From Neobacillus sp. PS3-12 (GTDB lineage: Bacteria > Bacillota > Bacilli > Bacillales > Cytobacillaceae): a stretch of 64,000 nt of DNA. Of this stretch, positions 53,029 to 61,568 are shown piece after piece. The notes under the pieces are model-generated. The model made no database searches and was not told the origin of the DNA. It was given only the letters and a program-made list of their open reading frames with translations. Every line of letters begins with the position of its first letter. Position 1 is the stretch's first letter. The position numbers and the translations under genes were made by a program. Location: NCBI RefSeq assembly GCF_030915385.1, contig NZ_CP133268.1, positions 5,492,001 through 5,556,000 on the forward strand. Reading direction: 5' to 3'.

Positions 53029-53061
53029 ATAAAAAAGCCGCTCAAGTTGATTTGAGCGGCT
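53029..53061 (-). terminator. Terminator after bioB
   Basis: AGCCGCTCAA / TTGAGCGGCT hairpin, then TTTTTTATCG on the minus strand. Confidence 0.88.
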
Positions 53062-53084
53062 CTTCCTTCTCACCCTTTTCATTA

Positions 53085-54089
53085 TTATTCTGTAGCCAAG
53101 CTTTCTTTCATTTCTTCGATTGTTTCAATTTCAAATCCTAAATCTCGTAACATTTTATAATCTTCTATTTCTTCCTGACCAATTGTAGTTAAGTAATCGC
53201 CAACAAATATTGAATTTGCTGCATATAATCCTAGAGGTTGTAAGGAACGAAGGTTTACTTCCCGTCCGCCTGAAATACGAATTTCCTTTGTTGGATTAAT
53301 AAAACGGAATAGTGCTAACACTTTTAAACAATAAAGCGGGCTTAATTCATTTATCCCTTCAAGCGGCGTACCATCAATTGCATTTAGAAAATTGACAGGA
53401 ATGGATTCTGCCCCAAGCGTATTTAAACTAAAGGCCATATCAACGACATCCTGCTTTGCTTCTTTCATTCCGATAATCACTCCTGAACATGGAGACATTC
53501 CAGCTGCTTTTGCCGTTTCAACAGTTCCAACACGATCATCATATGTATGTGAAGTGGTAATACGATCATAATTGTTTGCTGATGTATTGATGTTATGGTT
53601 GTAACGGTCTACCCCTGCTTCTTTAAGCCGTTCGGCTTGTTCCGGTTTTAAAATACCCAGACAGGCACAAACTTTTAACCCGTAGGAATTTTTTATTTCT
53701 CTTACCGCTTCCACTACATGATCAATTTCATTGTTTGAAGGCCCCCTACCGCTTGCCACAATACAATATGTGCCTACGTGTAAGTCATAAGCACGCTTTG
53801 CACCTTCAAGAATCGCTTCCTTATCTACCATTCTATAAGAAGTTATCGGAGCAGTAGAAATAGAAGATTGGGAGCAATAACCGCAATTTTCCGGGCAAAG
53901 TCCGGATTTAGCATTAAGGATCATATTAAGCTTTACCTTTTTACCGAAATATTGTTTCCTAACCTGAAAAGCTGCGTGCATAAGTAATAATACATCCTCA
54001 TCCGGACACTCTAAAATCGAGAGTGCCTGTTCGTTTGATAATTGGTTACCTGCGATTACTCCATTGGCAAGTTCGACCCACTTATTCAT
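53085..54089 (-). CDS. bioB: Biotin synthase
   Basis: About 334 residues, radical SAM enzyme inserting sulfur into dethiobiotin. The [4Fe-4S] motif is in GLCPENCGYCSQS; the second cluster ligands appear in CACLGILKPEQAERL and SPCSGVIIGM, with the Arg ligand in EIRISGGRE. ATG at 54089 is chosen (GGAGGG upstream); an in-frame start at 54125 would add a stretch without homologue-like sequence. Stands alone, without the other bio genes, and has a BirA operator upstream. Confidence 0.96.
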   Translation of the reverse strand: MNKWVELANGVIAGNQLSNEQALSILECPDEDVLLLMHAAFQVRKQYFGKKVKLNMILNAKSGLCPENCGYCSQSSISTAPITSYRMVDKEAILEGAKRAYDLHVGTYCIVASGRGPSNNEIDHVVEAVREIKNSYGLKVCACLGILKPEQAERLKEAGVDRYNHNINTSANNYDRITTSHTYDDRVGTVETAKAAGMSPCSGVIIGMKEAKQDVVDMAFSLNTLGAESIPVNFLNAIDGTPLEGINELSPLYCLKVLALFRFINPTKEIRISGGREVNLRSLQPLGLYAANSIFVGDYLTTIGQEEIEDYKMLRDLGFEIETIEEMKESLATE

Positions 54090-54145
54090 CTGAATCCCTC
54101 CATTTGCTTGAATAACATTATTCACGATAAACTATAGATTAATAA

Positions 54146-54178
54146 TATGTTAACTTATGATCAGTATTAGTTAACATA
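54146..54178 (-). promoter_or_regulatory. BirA operator of bioB
   Basis: Perfect inverted repeat TATGTTAACT / AGTTAACATA; the GTTAAC cores are separated by 15 bases, matching the Gram-positive BirA site (TGTTAAC-N15-GTTAACA). It lies 57 bases before bioB. Biotinyl-AMP-loaded BirA should repress bioB here. Confidence 0.92.
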
Positions 54179-54224
54179 TAAATGATAAGATTGTCAGATT
54201 ATTTTGTCAACAAATTAATAAAAA

Positions 54225-54250
54225 TAAAAACCTAATCAATTGACTAGGCT
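54225..54250 (-). terminator. Terminator after the 89-residue gene
   Basis: CCTAGTCAATTGATTAGG hairpin followed by TTTTTATTTTT on the minus strand. Confidence 0.75.
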
Positions 54251-54520
54251 TCATCCCTTTTTTCCTTTTTGATATCCTAAATAAAAAACAAATCCTGTAT
54301 AGGCAGTGATACCGAGAATCATCTCGATCATTTTCTGGTGTTTTTTCCAAAGTGTGTCCATAGTTGAAAGCAGGATTCCTTTGGTATGTAAATAATAGAG
54401 ATAAACTAAACAGACTGCTAGAAAAATAAGGAAGACAAGTCTAACAACCTTAAGGAAATCTAAATTAATCGAAAAAAGAGATTTTTTTTTCTTCTTTTTG
54501 TTTTTTCGTGTTTCTGACAT
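54251..54520 (-). CDS. Small membrane protein, unknown
   Basis: An 89-residue protein. A lysine-rich head (RKNKKKKKKSLF) is followed by two predicted membrane helices (VVRLVFLIFLAVCLVYLYYL and MILGITAYTGFVFYLGY). AGGAG precedes the start. Lies directly downstream of the FtsH-like gene and may be its partner, but that is only by position. Confidence 0.65.
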   Translation of the reverse strand: MSETRKNKKKKKKSLFSINLDFLKVVRLVFLIFLAVCLVYLYYLHTKGILLSTMDTLWKKHQKMIEMILGITAYTGFVFYLGYQKGKKG

Positions 54521-54611
54521 AATACACTCCTCTGCAAATACTAATAGAATTATTATAATCTTTTTGAGATCCTTGAGCGGTACAAATTTTACATAACTTG
54601 GCCAAAAAGAA

Positions 54612-54652
54612 ATAAAAAAAAAGTTCCCAAATTATATTGGGAAACTTTTTCA
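54612..54652 (-). terminator. Terminator after the FtsH-like gene
   Basis: AAAGTTTCCC / GGGAACTTT hairpin, then a run of nine T on the minus strand. Confidence 0.82.
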
Positions 54653-54684
54653 CAGTTGTTGATGATTCTAATTCCATTTGTTTA

Positions 54685-56330
54685 TTACACTGAAGGATCC
54701 TGTTTTTGGCCATATAACTCATTATAGATTTCTTCAATTTCCTCACCTGATAAATCTCCGCGCTTTAGCAGCTCCGTTGCAATGTTATGAACAAAATCAG
54801 CATGATCTGTAACCAGCTTCTTCACTTTTTGCATCTCTTCCTGTAGCAAATCATTAATTTTCGTTCGGAGGGCCTTGAGGCCATCTGCTTGAGAGCCAAT
54901 CGCAAGCCAGCTGAACAGCTCATCACCCATTCCCACTGCACCGAGGTACGCACGGCTAACTGCGTTGCTTGTTGCAGGTCGGAGGTAACTCCATTTAATT
55001 TCTTACCTAAGAACTCTTCTTCCACCGCTCTGGCTGCAAGACAAACTTGAATCTCTGCTAAAATTTCACTATCACTTCGATTATAGCGCTCATGCGTTGG
55101 TTTTGTGGCAGCAAGACCAAGGGCACTGCCACGACGAATTATTGTTACTTTCCAAACTCGCTCATGCGGCTTGAGAAGGTACTGTGCTACTGCATGACCT
55201 GCTTCATGATAAGCTACATTTCGCTTTTCATCTTCACTCATTGAACGAAGAGGCTGTTTGAGACCCCATTCATAGGTTTCCATGGCAGCACGAAAATCTT
55301 CATAACTTGAAACCTGAGCACCTCGCTGGTGAGCGATTACGACTGATTCATTCACAATATGTTTGATTTGTGCCGGGCTGTATCCAATCGTATCAAGGGC
55401 AGCACGTTCAGGAGTTAATGAAGCATCAAGCTTAACCTTCTTGAGATAATATTGGAATACGTCAATCCGACCATCATAGTCAGGAGAATCAACCCACAGC
55501 TTTCGGTCAAAACGGCCAGGACGAAGCAGGGCTTGATCAAGTACATCTGGTAAATTAGTCGCTCCAATTGTTAAGACTGCAGGACGCTCTGCATGTTTTT
55601 TTCGTAATCCCAGGGAACGGAGAAGCTTTGTAAACCAAGAGTTATCGATGTTTGGCGGGTCCATCTGTAGCAAGAGTTCATTGAGAAGACCTGCTCCCCC
55701 CATACCAAGCATCCCCCCCATGCCACCTGCTCCTCCCCCCGCTTGCCGACTAATGCCAATTGCATCAATTTCGTCAATAAAAATAATGCAGGCTCCATAA
55801 ATCTTTGCTAACTTACGTGCTTTCTTATAGAGCCCCATGACCTTGAGGTTACCCACTCCAAAAAACATGTTTTGAAAGCTTGGAGCAGAAGCATACGCAA
55901 ATGGTACTTGTGCTTCGTTCGCTATTACTTGGGCGAGATATGATTTACCTGTTCCGGGAGGTCCACAAAGAAGCAATCCACGGATCGCTTCCCCACCCAT
56001 TTCTTTAAATTCTTTTACCCCTTTTAACAAGGTAACGATCCGTTTAGCATTTTCAACGATTTCAGGATTGCCTCGATAATCATCCCATGTGGAGCCAGTT
56101 TCTCCAGGTAGAATCCAGTATGTTCGGCCACGGGCAAGGAACCAAAATAAGGCAACAAATTGGATAATCATAAACAGCATAGCGAAAAGCAGTTGTAATA
56201 AAATATTAAGGATGCTGATCGCCACTCCCCATGCTGATGGTCCCCCCGCTAATAAAAGGATGGCCAACAATACGAGTACGGCTGCCCAAAGCAGGAATGT
56301 GCGCCATTTAATCCATCGATATTTTCTCAT
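54685..56330 (-). pseudogene. FtsH-like AAA+ membrane protease, frameshifted near its C-terminus
   Basis: Two N-terminal membrane helices, then an AAA+ domain: Walker A GPPGTGKS, Walker B IIFIDEIDAIG, an unusual Gly/Met-rich insert (GGGAGGMGGMLGMGGAG), SRH ATNLPDVLDQALLRPGRFDR. The M41 zinc motif HEAGHAVAQYL follows, with the late Asp in TSDLQQATQLA. The frame then slips at about 54950; the correct continuation YLGAVGMGDELFSWLAIG runs to 54685. One missing base explains it. Joined length about 548 residues, shorter than housekeeping FtsH, so a second, specialised copy. Pseudogene or sequencing error. Confidence 0.8.
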
Positions 56331-56550
56331 GACCTCACTTCCTCTATATATTTTGGCTTTTAAAGAAAAAACAGCTCAGATTATTTCCATCTAAAGCTGA
56401 TTCAAAAAATAATAATTACTTTAATAAAGGAAGATATAGCTTTTTTAATAAAGCAAAAATAAAGTTTTCTAGATACTTCCTTCAGAATCATCTTTTCAAA
56501 ATTTTATTCGTTGTTTCTTGTTTTAGAACTTGGAACTTAGTGATAGAGGT

Positions 56551-56575
56551 AAAAAAAGAGAGCATTAAGCTCTCC
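56551..56575 (-). terminator. Terminator after the small membrane protein gene
   Basis: GAGAGC / GCTCTC hairpin, seven T on the minus strand; overlaps the gene's last codons. Confidence 0.8.
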
Positions 56576-56822
56576 ATTTGTTGATGATTGCTGTGAGAAA
56601 ATTCCAAATAATAGCGACTCCACCAATATAGTAAAAAATCTTAAGTGCCCAACCCGTCGGATCAACTGATATTAATGAATAAACAAAGAGTAATGGGAAG
56701 AACATATAAAGAACTGTTTTCAAGTAATCCAAAACCATATTTACTGAGAAAGAATTCGTCACCACCGAACGAACCAAACCAATAACAAAATCTAGCAACA
56801 TAAGACCCATGGCAGCATACAA
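56565..56822 (-). CDS. Small membrane protein, holin-like size, start unclear
   Basis: An 85-residue protein with three hydrophobic segments (AAMGLMLLDFVIGLV, VLYMFFPLLFVYSLI, IFYYIGGVAIIWNFL). The reading frame is open further upstream as KIEGLALYTLYAAMG, and an ATG with AAGGAG at 56853 lies one base out of frame with it. So the true gene may start at 56853 with a one-base sequence error. Otherwise TTG at 56822. Precedes the FtsH-like gene by 230 bases on the same strand. Function unknown. Confidence 0.55.
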   Translation of the reverse strand: MYAAMGLMLLDFVIGLVRSVVTNSFSVNMVLDYLKTVLYMFFPLLFVYSLISVDPTGWALKIFYYIGGVAIIWNFLTAIINKWRA

Positions 56823-56989
56823 CGTATAAAGCGCTAAGCCTTCTATTTTACATCCACTCCTTATTCTTGGTGCTATATCCTATGCAGATAAAAACTGTTT
56901 TGCTAGTTCATTTTCACTATATTTTGAAAGTAAATAATAAAATTTGTAAGCGTTTACTAAGACTCTTTCCCCGATGAAAGACTTTATAA

Positions 56990-57026
56990 AACCATAAAAA
57001 AAGCTAATCCAAAATGAATTAGCTTT
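56990..57026 (-). terminator. Terminator after the transglutaminase-like gene
   Basis: AAAGCTAAT / ATTAGCTTT hairpin, then seven T on the minus strand. Confidence 0.82.
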
Positions 57027-57067
57027 CATAATCGCTATTTTTAAAGAATCTTAGAAAAAGGTAACTT

Positions 57068-58066
57068 TTACCAGGGGTATTCCCCTTCTTTATGTTTATC
57101 AGATTTAACAAAATAGGCAGGATGATAGCTACGGACAAATCTCATTGTATTGGCGTTAATAAAACCTGCCCCGTAGGTTGGGTCTTCTGTTTGCCATGCA
57201 CCATTCAGCTTAATTTCATTCCATGCGTGATTTTCCCCATATACTACCTTTGCTTCTATTCCTACAGCCCTATGAAGGGCAGCACTTAAGTCGGCATAAC
57301 CTGAACATAAAACATCTCGTGTCTGAAAGGTTTGGAGAGCCGAATATAATGGTGGATTCGGATCATTTACTAATGGAGCATTGTAATTAATGTTTTTAGC
57401 CACCCATTCAAAGATTGCACGAGATTTTTCGACATCTGACTGCTTCCCATTTGTAATTGTTTGAGCAAGTGAAACAAGGGTTGGGTTATCACTTTGAACC
57501 ATCCAACTAGGCAGTAAGTATGGGTCGCCATCTGTTAAATGAAACTCTGCATATCCCAGTACAGTGTTAGGATCATTTTCAACCCCATTATAATATTCAT
57601 CAAGATTTATAATTACATCCCCTACTGTATAGGAAAGTGGATAACTGTAATTTATTTTTCCATTGCTAAAAGGGACTTTAATCGTAACCTTTTTGTTTGC
57701 CCGTGCTTCTTGAATATATAAAATAACTCCGTCAGCCTTATTGAATTGTCCGTATGGTGTAGCTTTTCCTGTAACAACTAATTTTCCAGATATCACCGAA
57801 ACCTGATATGTTTGAATTTTCGTAGGTGAATATTTTTGATTAGCTGTTACGGGTACAGAAGCGGCATCCTGTTGATCACTTTTTACCTGGTTTTCAAATT
57901 GTTGCTCTTGCTGATTGGAAATATTTTGAGCTGAGTTCTGCTCCTGAATATTTGGAGCTTTTATGGTAAAGTAACTTTTGATTTCGTCTATTGAAGGAAT
58001 CATTTGATGTTGGGAAAGGTAAAAAAAAGCATAAAAACATATAAAGAGCATGATGAGTTTTTTCAT
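57068..58066 (-). CDS. Secreted transglutaminase-like protein
   Basis: 332 residues. A signal peptide or N-terminal anchor (KKLIMLFICFYAFFYL), a Gln/Asn-rich linker, a beta domain, then a transglutaminase-like core with Cys in RDVLCSGYADLSAALHRA, His in GENHAWNEIKL and Asp in TEDPTYGAGF. Such proteins act as cysteine proteases, cross-linkers or peptidoglycan-associated proteins. Specific role unknown. Confidence 0.85.
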   Translation of the reverse strand: MKKLIMLFICFYAFFYLSQHQMIPSIDEIKSYFTIKAPNIQEQNSAQNISNQQEQQFENQVKSDQQDAASVPVTANQKYSPTKIQTYQVSVISGKLVVTGKATPYGQFNKADGVILYIQEARANKKVTIKVPFSNGKINYSYPLSYTVGDVIINLDEYYNGVENDPNTVLGYAEFHLTDGDPYLLPSWMVQSDNPTLVSLAQTITNGKQSDVEKSRAIFEWVAKNINYNAPLVNDPNPPLYSALQTFQTRDVLCSGYADLSAALHRAVGIEAKVVYGENHAWNEIKLNGAWQTEDPTYGAGFINANTMRFVRSYHPAYFVKSDKHKEGEYPW

Positions 58067-58167
58067 TTACCTGCACCTGCTTTAACTGATTTTTTAATAC
58101 AGTAAACTATTATAATGAAAATATCAACAAATAATACTTCAAACCTTTCTAATGCAATATATAAATA

Positions 58168-58197
58168 AGAAAAAACGCCACAAATGGCGTTTTTTAA
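58168..58197. terminator. Bidirectional terminator
   Basis: AAAACGCCA / TGGCGTTTT hairpin with T runs on both strands. Confidence 0.85.
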
Positions 58198-58201
58198 TGA
58201 T

Positions 58202-58372
58202 TTATTGTTGTTCGTTGTTGTCAATCCGATTCATCAAACTTTCCGCAATAGGGTCCATACTATTTGCTCCATAGTCCGGTACATTGCTTGCATGTAGACG
58301 ATGATATTCTGAACCTGAACCTTGCTGATATTTACCAGTCTGCTTATTGTTGTTATTTAGTTGATTTGCCAA
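58202..58372 (-). CDS. Small hydrophilic 56-residue protein, probably spore-associated
   Basis: TTG start with GAGGGGGTG upstream. The product (MANQLNNNNKQTGKYQQGSG, then SEYHRLHASNVPDYGANSMD) is Asn/Gln/Gly-rich and hydrophilic, the style of minor small acid-soluble-type spore proteins, but no family is recognised with certainty. Own terminator. Confidence 0.55.
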   Translation of the reverse strand: MANQLNNNNKQTGKYQQGSGSEYHRLHASNVPDYGANSMDPIAESLMNRIDNNEQQ

Positions 58373-58454
58373 ATATTTCACCCCCTCTTCAGGTTATAGG
58401 GTGTGTAATATCTTTTGCATTATTCTTTATTACACGGAGATTTTGAATTATGTA

Positions 58455-59342
58455 TTACAGATCCTTGACAGACCCGATAATATTTCTCTTTGCCATTTTA
58501 GAAGCACTTGAACTATTTACAAACCAGATACCTAAAAGAACAAATAAAATACCAATTATTGTAACAGGACTTAAAACCTGGCCCAAAAAGAGATAACCGG
58601 ATAAGGCTCCTACAACAGGAACTAGTAAAAGTGATATTGATGCTTTACTGGCTTCTGTTTTTGACAGGATATAGGACCATAATAAAAACGCTAATGCTGA
58701 TGGAAAAATACCAGCAAACAAGATGTAAACAATCGGCAACAACCCCCAATGCGACTGACCGTGTTCAAAACAGAAGGAATATAAAAACAATCCAACAGTC
58801 CCAATTGCCATCTGCCAAGTAGTAAACTGAATCTGATTACAATGTTGTAATTTTCGTTTGATGATTACATTTGAGATTGCCCATGATAAACCTGAAGTTA
58901 AAGCTAGAATAGCGGCCCAAATTCCACCCCCAAAATGGATATTCATCGCTAAAAACAAACCTATTGTACCACTCAAAATCCCGATCATTTTTCGAGTGGT
59001 CAATCTCTCACCTGGGATGAAATAATGAGCAAAAACGGAAAGAAAAAGTGGCATACTATATGTTAGAACGGCAGTAAGTCCCGCACTTATATAATTTAAA
59101 GAGATTTGGATTGCTAGATTAAAATAAGTAGTTTGTAAAATACCACAAATAATATACCATTTTAGATCTCGTTTGTTTGGAACAACAACTTTTTTTAGAA
59201 AGGAGACACCAAAAAGCACAATTGAACCTACCAAAAATCTTAAACCAGCAAATAGTACTGGCGGGAACACACCATTTCCAAGTTTCATAATAACAAAATT
59301 AAATCCCCAAATAATGCATAACGATAATATCAAACCATTCAT
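58455..59342 (-). CDS. EamA (DMT superfamily) transporter
   Basis: 295 residues with about ten membrane helices in two EamA repeats (LCIIWGFNFVIMKLG start; second half WAAILALTSGLSWAISNVII and a closing GILFVLLGIWFV). Likely exports or imports small metabolites; substrate unknown. Monocistronic. Confidence 0.85.
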   Translation of the reverse strand: MNGLILSLCIIWGFNFVIMKLGNGVFPPVLFAGLRFLVGSIVLFGVSFLKKVVVPNKRDLKWYIICGILQTTYFNLAIQISLNYISAGLTAVLTYSMPLFLSVFAHYFIPGERLTTRKMIGILSGTIGLFLAMNIHFGGGIWAAILALTSGLSWAISNVIIKRKLQHCNQIQFTTWQMAIGTVGLFLYSFCFEHGQSHWGLLPIVYILFAGIFPSALAFLLWSYILSKTEASKASISLLLVPVVGALSGYLFLGQVLSPVTIIGILFVLLGIWFVNSSSASKMAKRNIIGSVKDL

Positions 59343-59527
59343 CTATGTATTCCTCCAGTTGTCTTTCCTTTTAATTCGAATAACAGAATAGTCAGAACAA
59401 AGTCAATAATATTATAAACTTAGTAGAAATTCCACTCATAAACTTCCTGATGTGCATATGATAATTATTCAGAGTACTGCTTTACCTCCAAAAGGTGAAC
59501 CGAAAAATTTTTAAATTCACAACGGAA

Positions 59528-59562
59528 AAAGAAGACCATTTTTACGAATGGTCTTCTTTTAC
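59528..59562. terminator. Terminator beside the MobA/PucB-like gene
   Basis: AGAAGACCATT / AATGGTCTTCT hairpin followed by TTTA; T/A runs on both sides. Confidence 0.78.
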
Positions 59563-59569
59563 TTAACCT

Positions 59570-60205
59570 TCACTTTAACGTTTCGTTTAAAACACTTTCA
59601 TAGTCTTCTTTTGTATCAAGATCAAAAAAGATGCGTTCATCCTTTCCCTCGACTAGCCTTCCTTTTATTATTAATTTTCGGAATAATTGGCGTGCCCCTT
59701 CATCTCCTTTTAAATCGAATAAAAAAGGGAAAGATTTTTGCAAAAAGAGAATTGGCGGTCTTGGGAGCCCCTGAAAACTAGAAGCGACATAGGTAATTTC
59801 ATTTAAATCTTTTTTCTTTTGAAACTGTTCACCAAGAATAATTAATTCATTAATTGTCTTTACATTGAGAAATGGCTGGTCAGCCAATAGTACCATAATC
59901 CCGTTAGAATTCCGTTTTTGAGCAGCCTGCAAACCGCACTTTAGGGAATGTGATTGCCCTAATACAGCGTCCTGGCAACGAGCATGGGACCATTTTTCTT
60001 TGAAAGGTATTTGAAAAAACGATGGGTCCATCCATGATAAACAATCATCTTCTTTTGTAACGACAATAATATGTTCAAGTTTCGACTGAAGTGCGGCATG
60101 GAAAGCCAAACTCCCAACAGTTGTTTTTCGAAGTGGTAAAGCAAGTTTATTTTCACCCATGCGTTTGCTTTGTCCAGCAGCAAGATATATCCCACAAACC
60201 TTCAT
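59570..60205 (-). CDS. MobA-like nucleotidyltransferase (MocA/PucB type)
   Basis: 211 residues. The nucleotide loop LAAGQSKRMGENKLALPL is diagnostic for MobA/MocA proteins, with GLPRPPILF and LLADQPFLN as further landmarks. Relatives attach CMP to molybdopterin or mature xanthine dehydrogenase (PucB). No other molybdenum genes are in the window, so the choice between these roles is open. No second domain. Confidence 0.82.
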   Translation of the reverse strand: MKVCGIYLAAGQSKRMGENKLALPLRKTTVGSLAFHAALQSKLEHIIVVTKEDDCLSWMDPSFFQIPFKEKWSHARCQDAVLGQSHSLKCGLQAAQKRNSNGIMVLLADQPFLNVKTINELIILGEQFQKKKDLNEITYVASSFQGLPRPPILFLQKSFPFLFDLKGDEGARQLFRKLIIKGRLVEGKDERIFFDLDTKEDYESVLNETLK

Positions 60206-60323
60206 TTATTTCAAGAAGCCCCCTTTCATGCATTTTTCCATGTCATATTGGGTTATTACAACGGATTGTAGATGAGTTGAATGTGTGCATTCTAAAATAT
60301 ATCGGAAATGGTCCATTTTAATG

Positions 60324-60350
60324 CAAAAAAAACCTTCTCAAAGGAGAAGG
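60324..60350 (-). terminator. Orphan terminator
   Basis: CCTTCTC / GAGAAGG hairpin, eight T on the minus strand. No intact gene precedes it on that strand within 700 bases. Confidence 0.7.
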
Positions 60351-60756
60351 CATCTGGATTTGATTAACAACTTAGGGGACCCAACCATAAAACATCAGCC
60401 AATTTCTTTGCCATTTCTATTTTTCAAGGATTTGCTTTTCTTAATAAATCCTATTGATCAAATAGATGGCTTATTTGCCGATGTGTGCTTGTTCCGTTGA
60501 AGGAATTAATTCTCATGTTAAATGGAATTCAAATTCCTTAATGAAACAATTTATCGGTATTTACCGATTTAAACTCATTATTTCCTAATTTGAATTAGTA
60601 ATTTTGCAAAACTTACTTTTTAGACTAAGGATTTTTAGAGTCATATATTGAAGTAATCTAGTTACATCAAATATTCATCTTGTAAGATCAATAACTATCT
60701 TCCTATTTGGTATTTTAGAATTCAACATATTTGAATCTTCCCAAACAAATAGGTTT

Positions 60757-60985
60757 TCAAACTATTTGTTCTACTCCATTTAACACCAGATTTTCCTTTG
60801 TTACAAAAATTCCTTCTTCACGAAATTCTTGTAATCTTCAAAGAAAGATAAGAATTGTTCTACATAAATTTCATTTGTAGATCGTTCTTATTTCTAGTTA
60901 ATTAACTGAAGAGTTTTTGAGTCGATTTTTAATGTGAACTCCAACATTTCCTAGAATAGGTTTTTCCTCTGCAGCATTTTCTTTT
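60757..60985 (-). pseudogene. Decayed coding remnant, unknown protein
   Basis: Three neighbouring open pieces in different frames read like one protein: ENAAEEKPILGNVGVHIKNR, then EIYVEQFLSFFED, then LQEFREEGIFVTKENLVLNG ending with a TGA. The codon-like composition and lack of ribosome binding sites suggest a frameshifted relic. Identity unknown; could be chance. Confidence 0.35.
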
Positions 60986-61244
60986 TTTTACAAGAAATTG
61001 TTAACAAAGGTTGAAGTTGTTTGATTTACACCTTGTCTTTAGGTAAGTCACACTTCACTAATCAAATTAAATAGATATAACCTTACTTACTCGTTCACAA
61101 ACGGAACGAACACGTATGGCTGAGTCTCCTAAGGTGTTAATCTAATTTATTTATCTTTATGGCGTTATTATAACATGAAAAAAACAAAATTACCTGTATA
61201 CTTGTGACAAAATGGTGAAATATTCAGAATTGATAAATACTAAA

Positions 61245-61275
61245 TATAAAAAAGTTGCCCTTTTAAAGACAACTT
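61245..61275 (-). terminator. Terminator after the 48-residue gene
   Basis: AAAAGTTG / CAACTTTT hairpin with TTTTTTATA on the minus strand. Confidence 0.78.
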
Positions 61276-61422
61276 TTAACTTTTAAATATAAAGGAAGAT
61301 TGGATTTTATCGAAAACTTCCACATGGTCGGCTACAAGGAAAGCTGGAAGCAGCAACATAACAAGAAGAACTAAAAAGAGATTAGATCCAAACCCCGTTA
61401 AAAGATTACTTAGGTATTTCAT
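61276..61422 (-). CDS. Small single-span membrane protein, unknown
   Basis: 48 residues (MKYLSNLLTGFGSNLFLVLL then VMLLLPAFLVADHVEVFDKI). AGAAGGG precedes the ATG at 61422. One strong membrane helix. Sits 150 bases after the LLM oxidoreductase gene on the same strand. Family unknown. Confidence 0.55.
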   Translation of the reverse strand: MKYLSNLLTGFGSNLFLVLLVMLLLPAFLVADHVEVFDKIQSSFIFKS

Positions 61423-61568
61423 AATTTCCCTTCTTACAATTTTTATTATATAGTATTCAATCTTGATCAATCAGGTTGGACGAGTTACCCAAATATAAGT
61501 ATAGAAAGGAAATTATTAGTATTACTTTGATCTTGTTGATGCTGCTTTTAAGTTTTATCTTTATAAGA

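Larger units (their letters stand above)
60206..61244. other. One-kilobase gene-poor region with coding relics
   Basis: AT-rich. Holds a minus-strand terminator (60324-60350), with no intact gene before it, and fragments of a decayed minus-strand frame (60757-60985). Many short hairpins occur (for example AAGAATTGTTCTACA / TGTAGATCGTTCTT near 60850-60890). No recognised RNA family. Confidence 0.5.

Noticed and set aside
54465..54746. 93-codon minus-strand frame
   Set aside because: Overlaps the end of the FtsH-like gene, a terminator and the start of the 89-residue gene in another frame.
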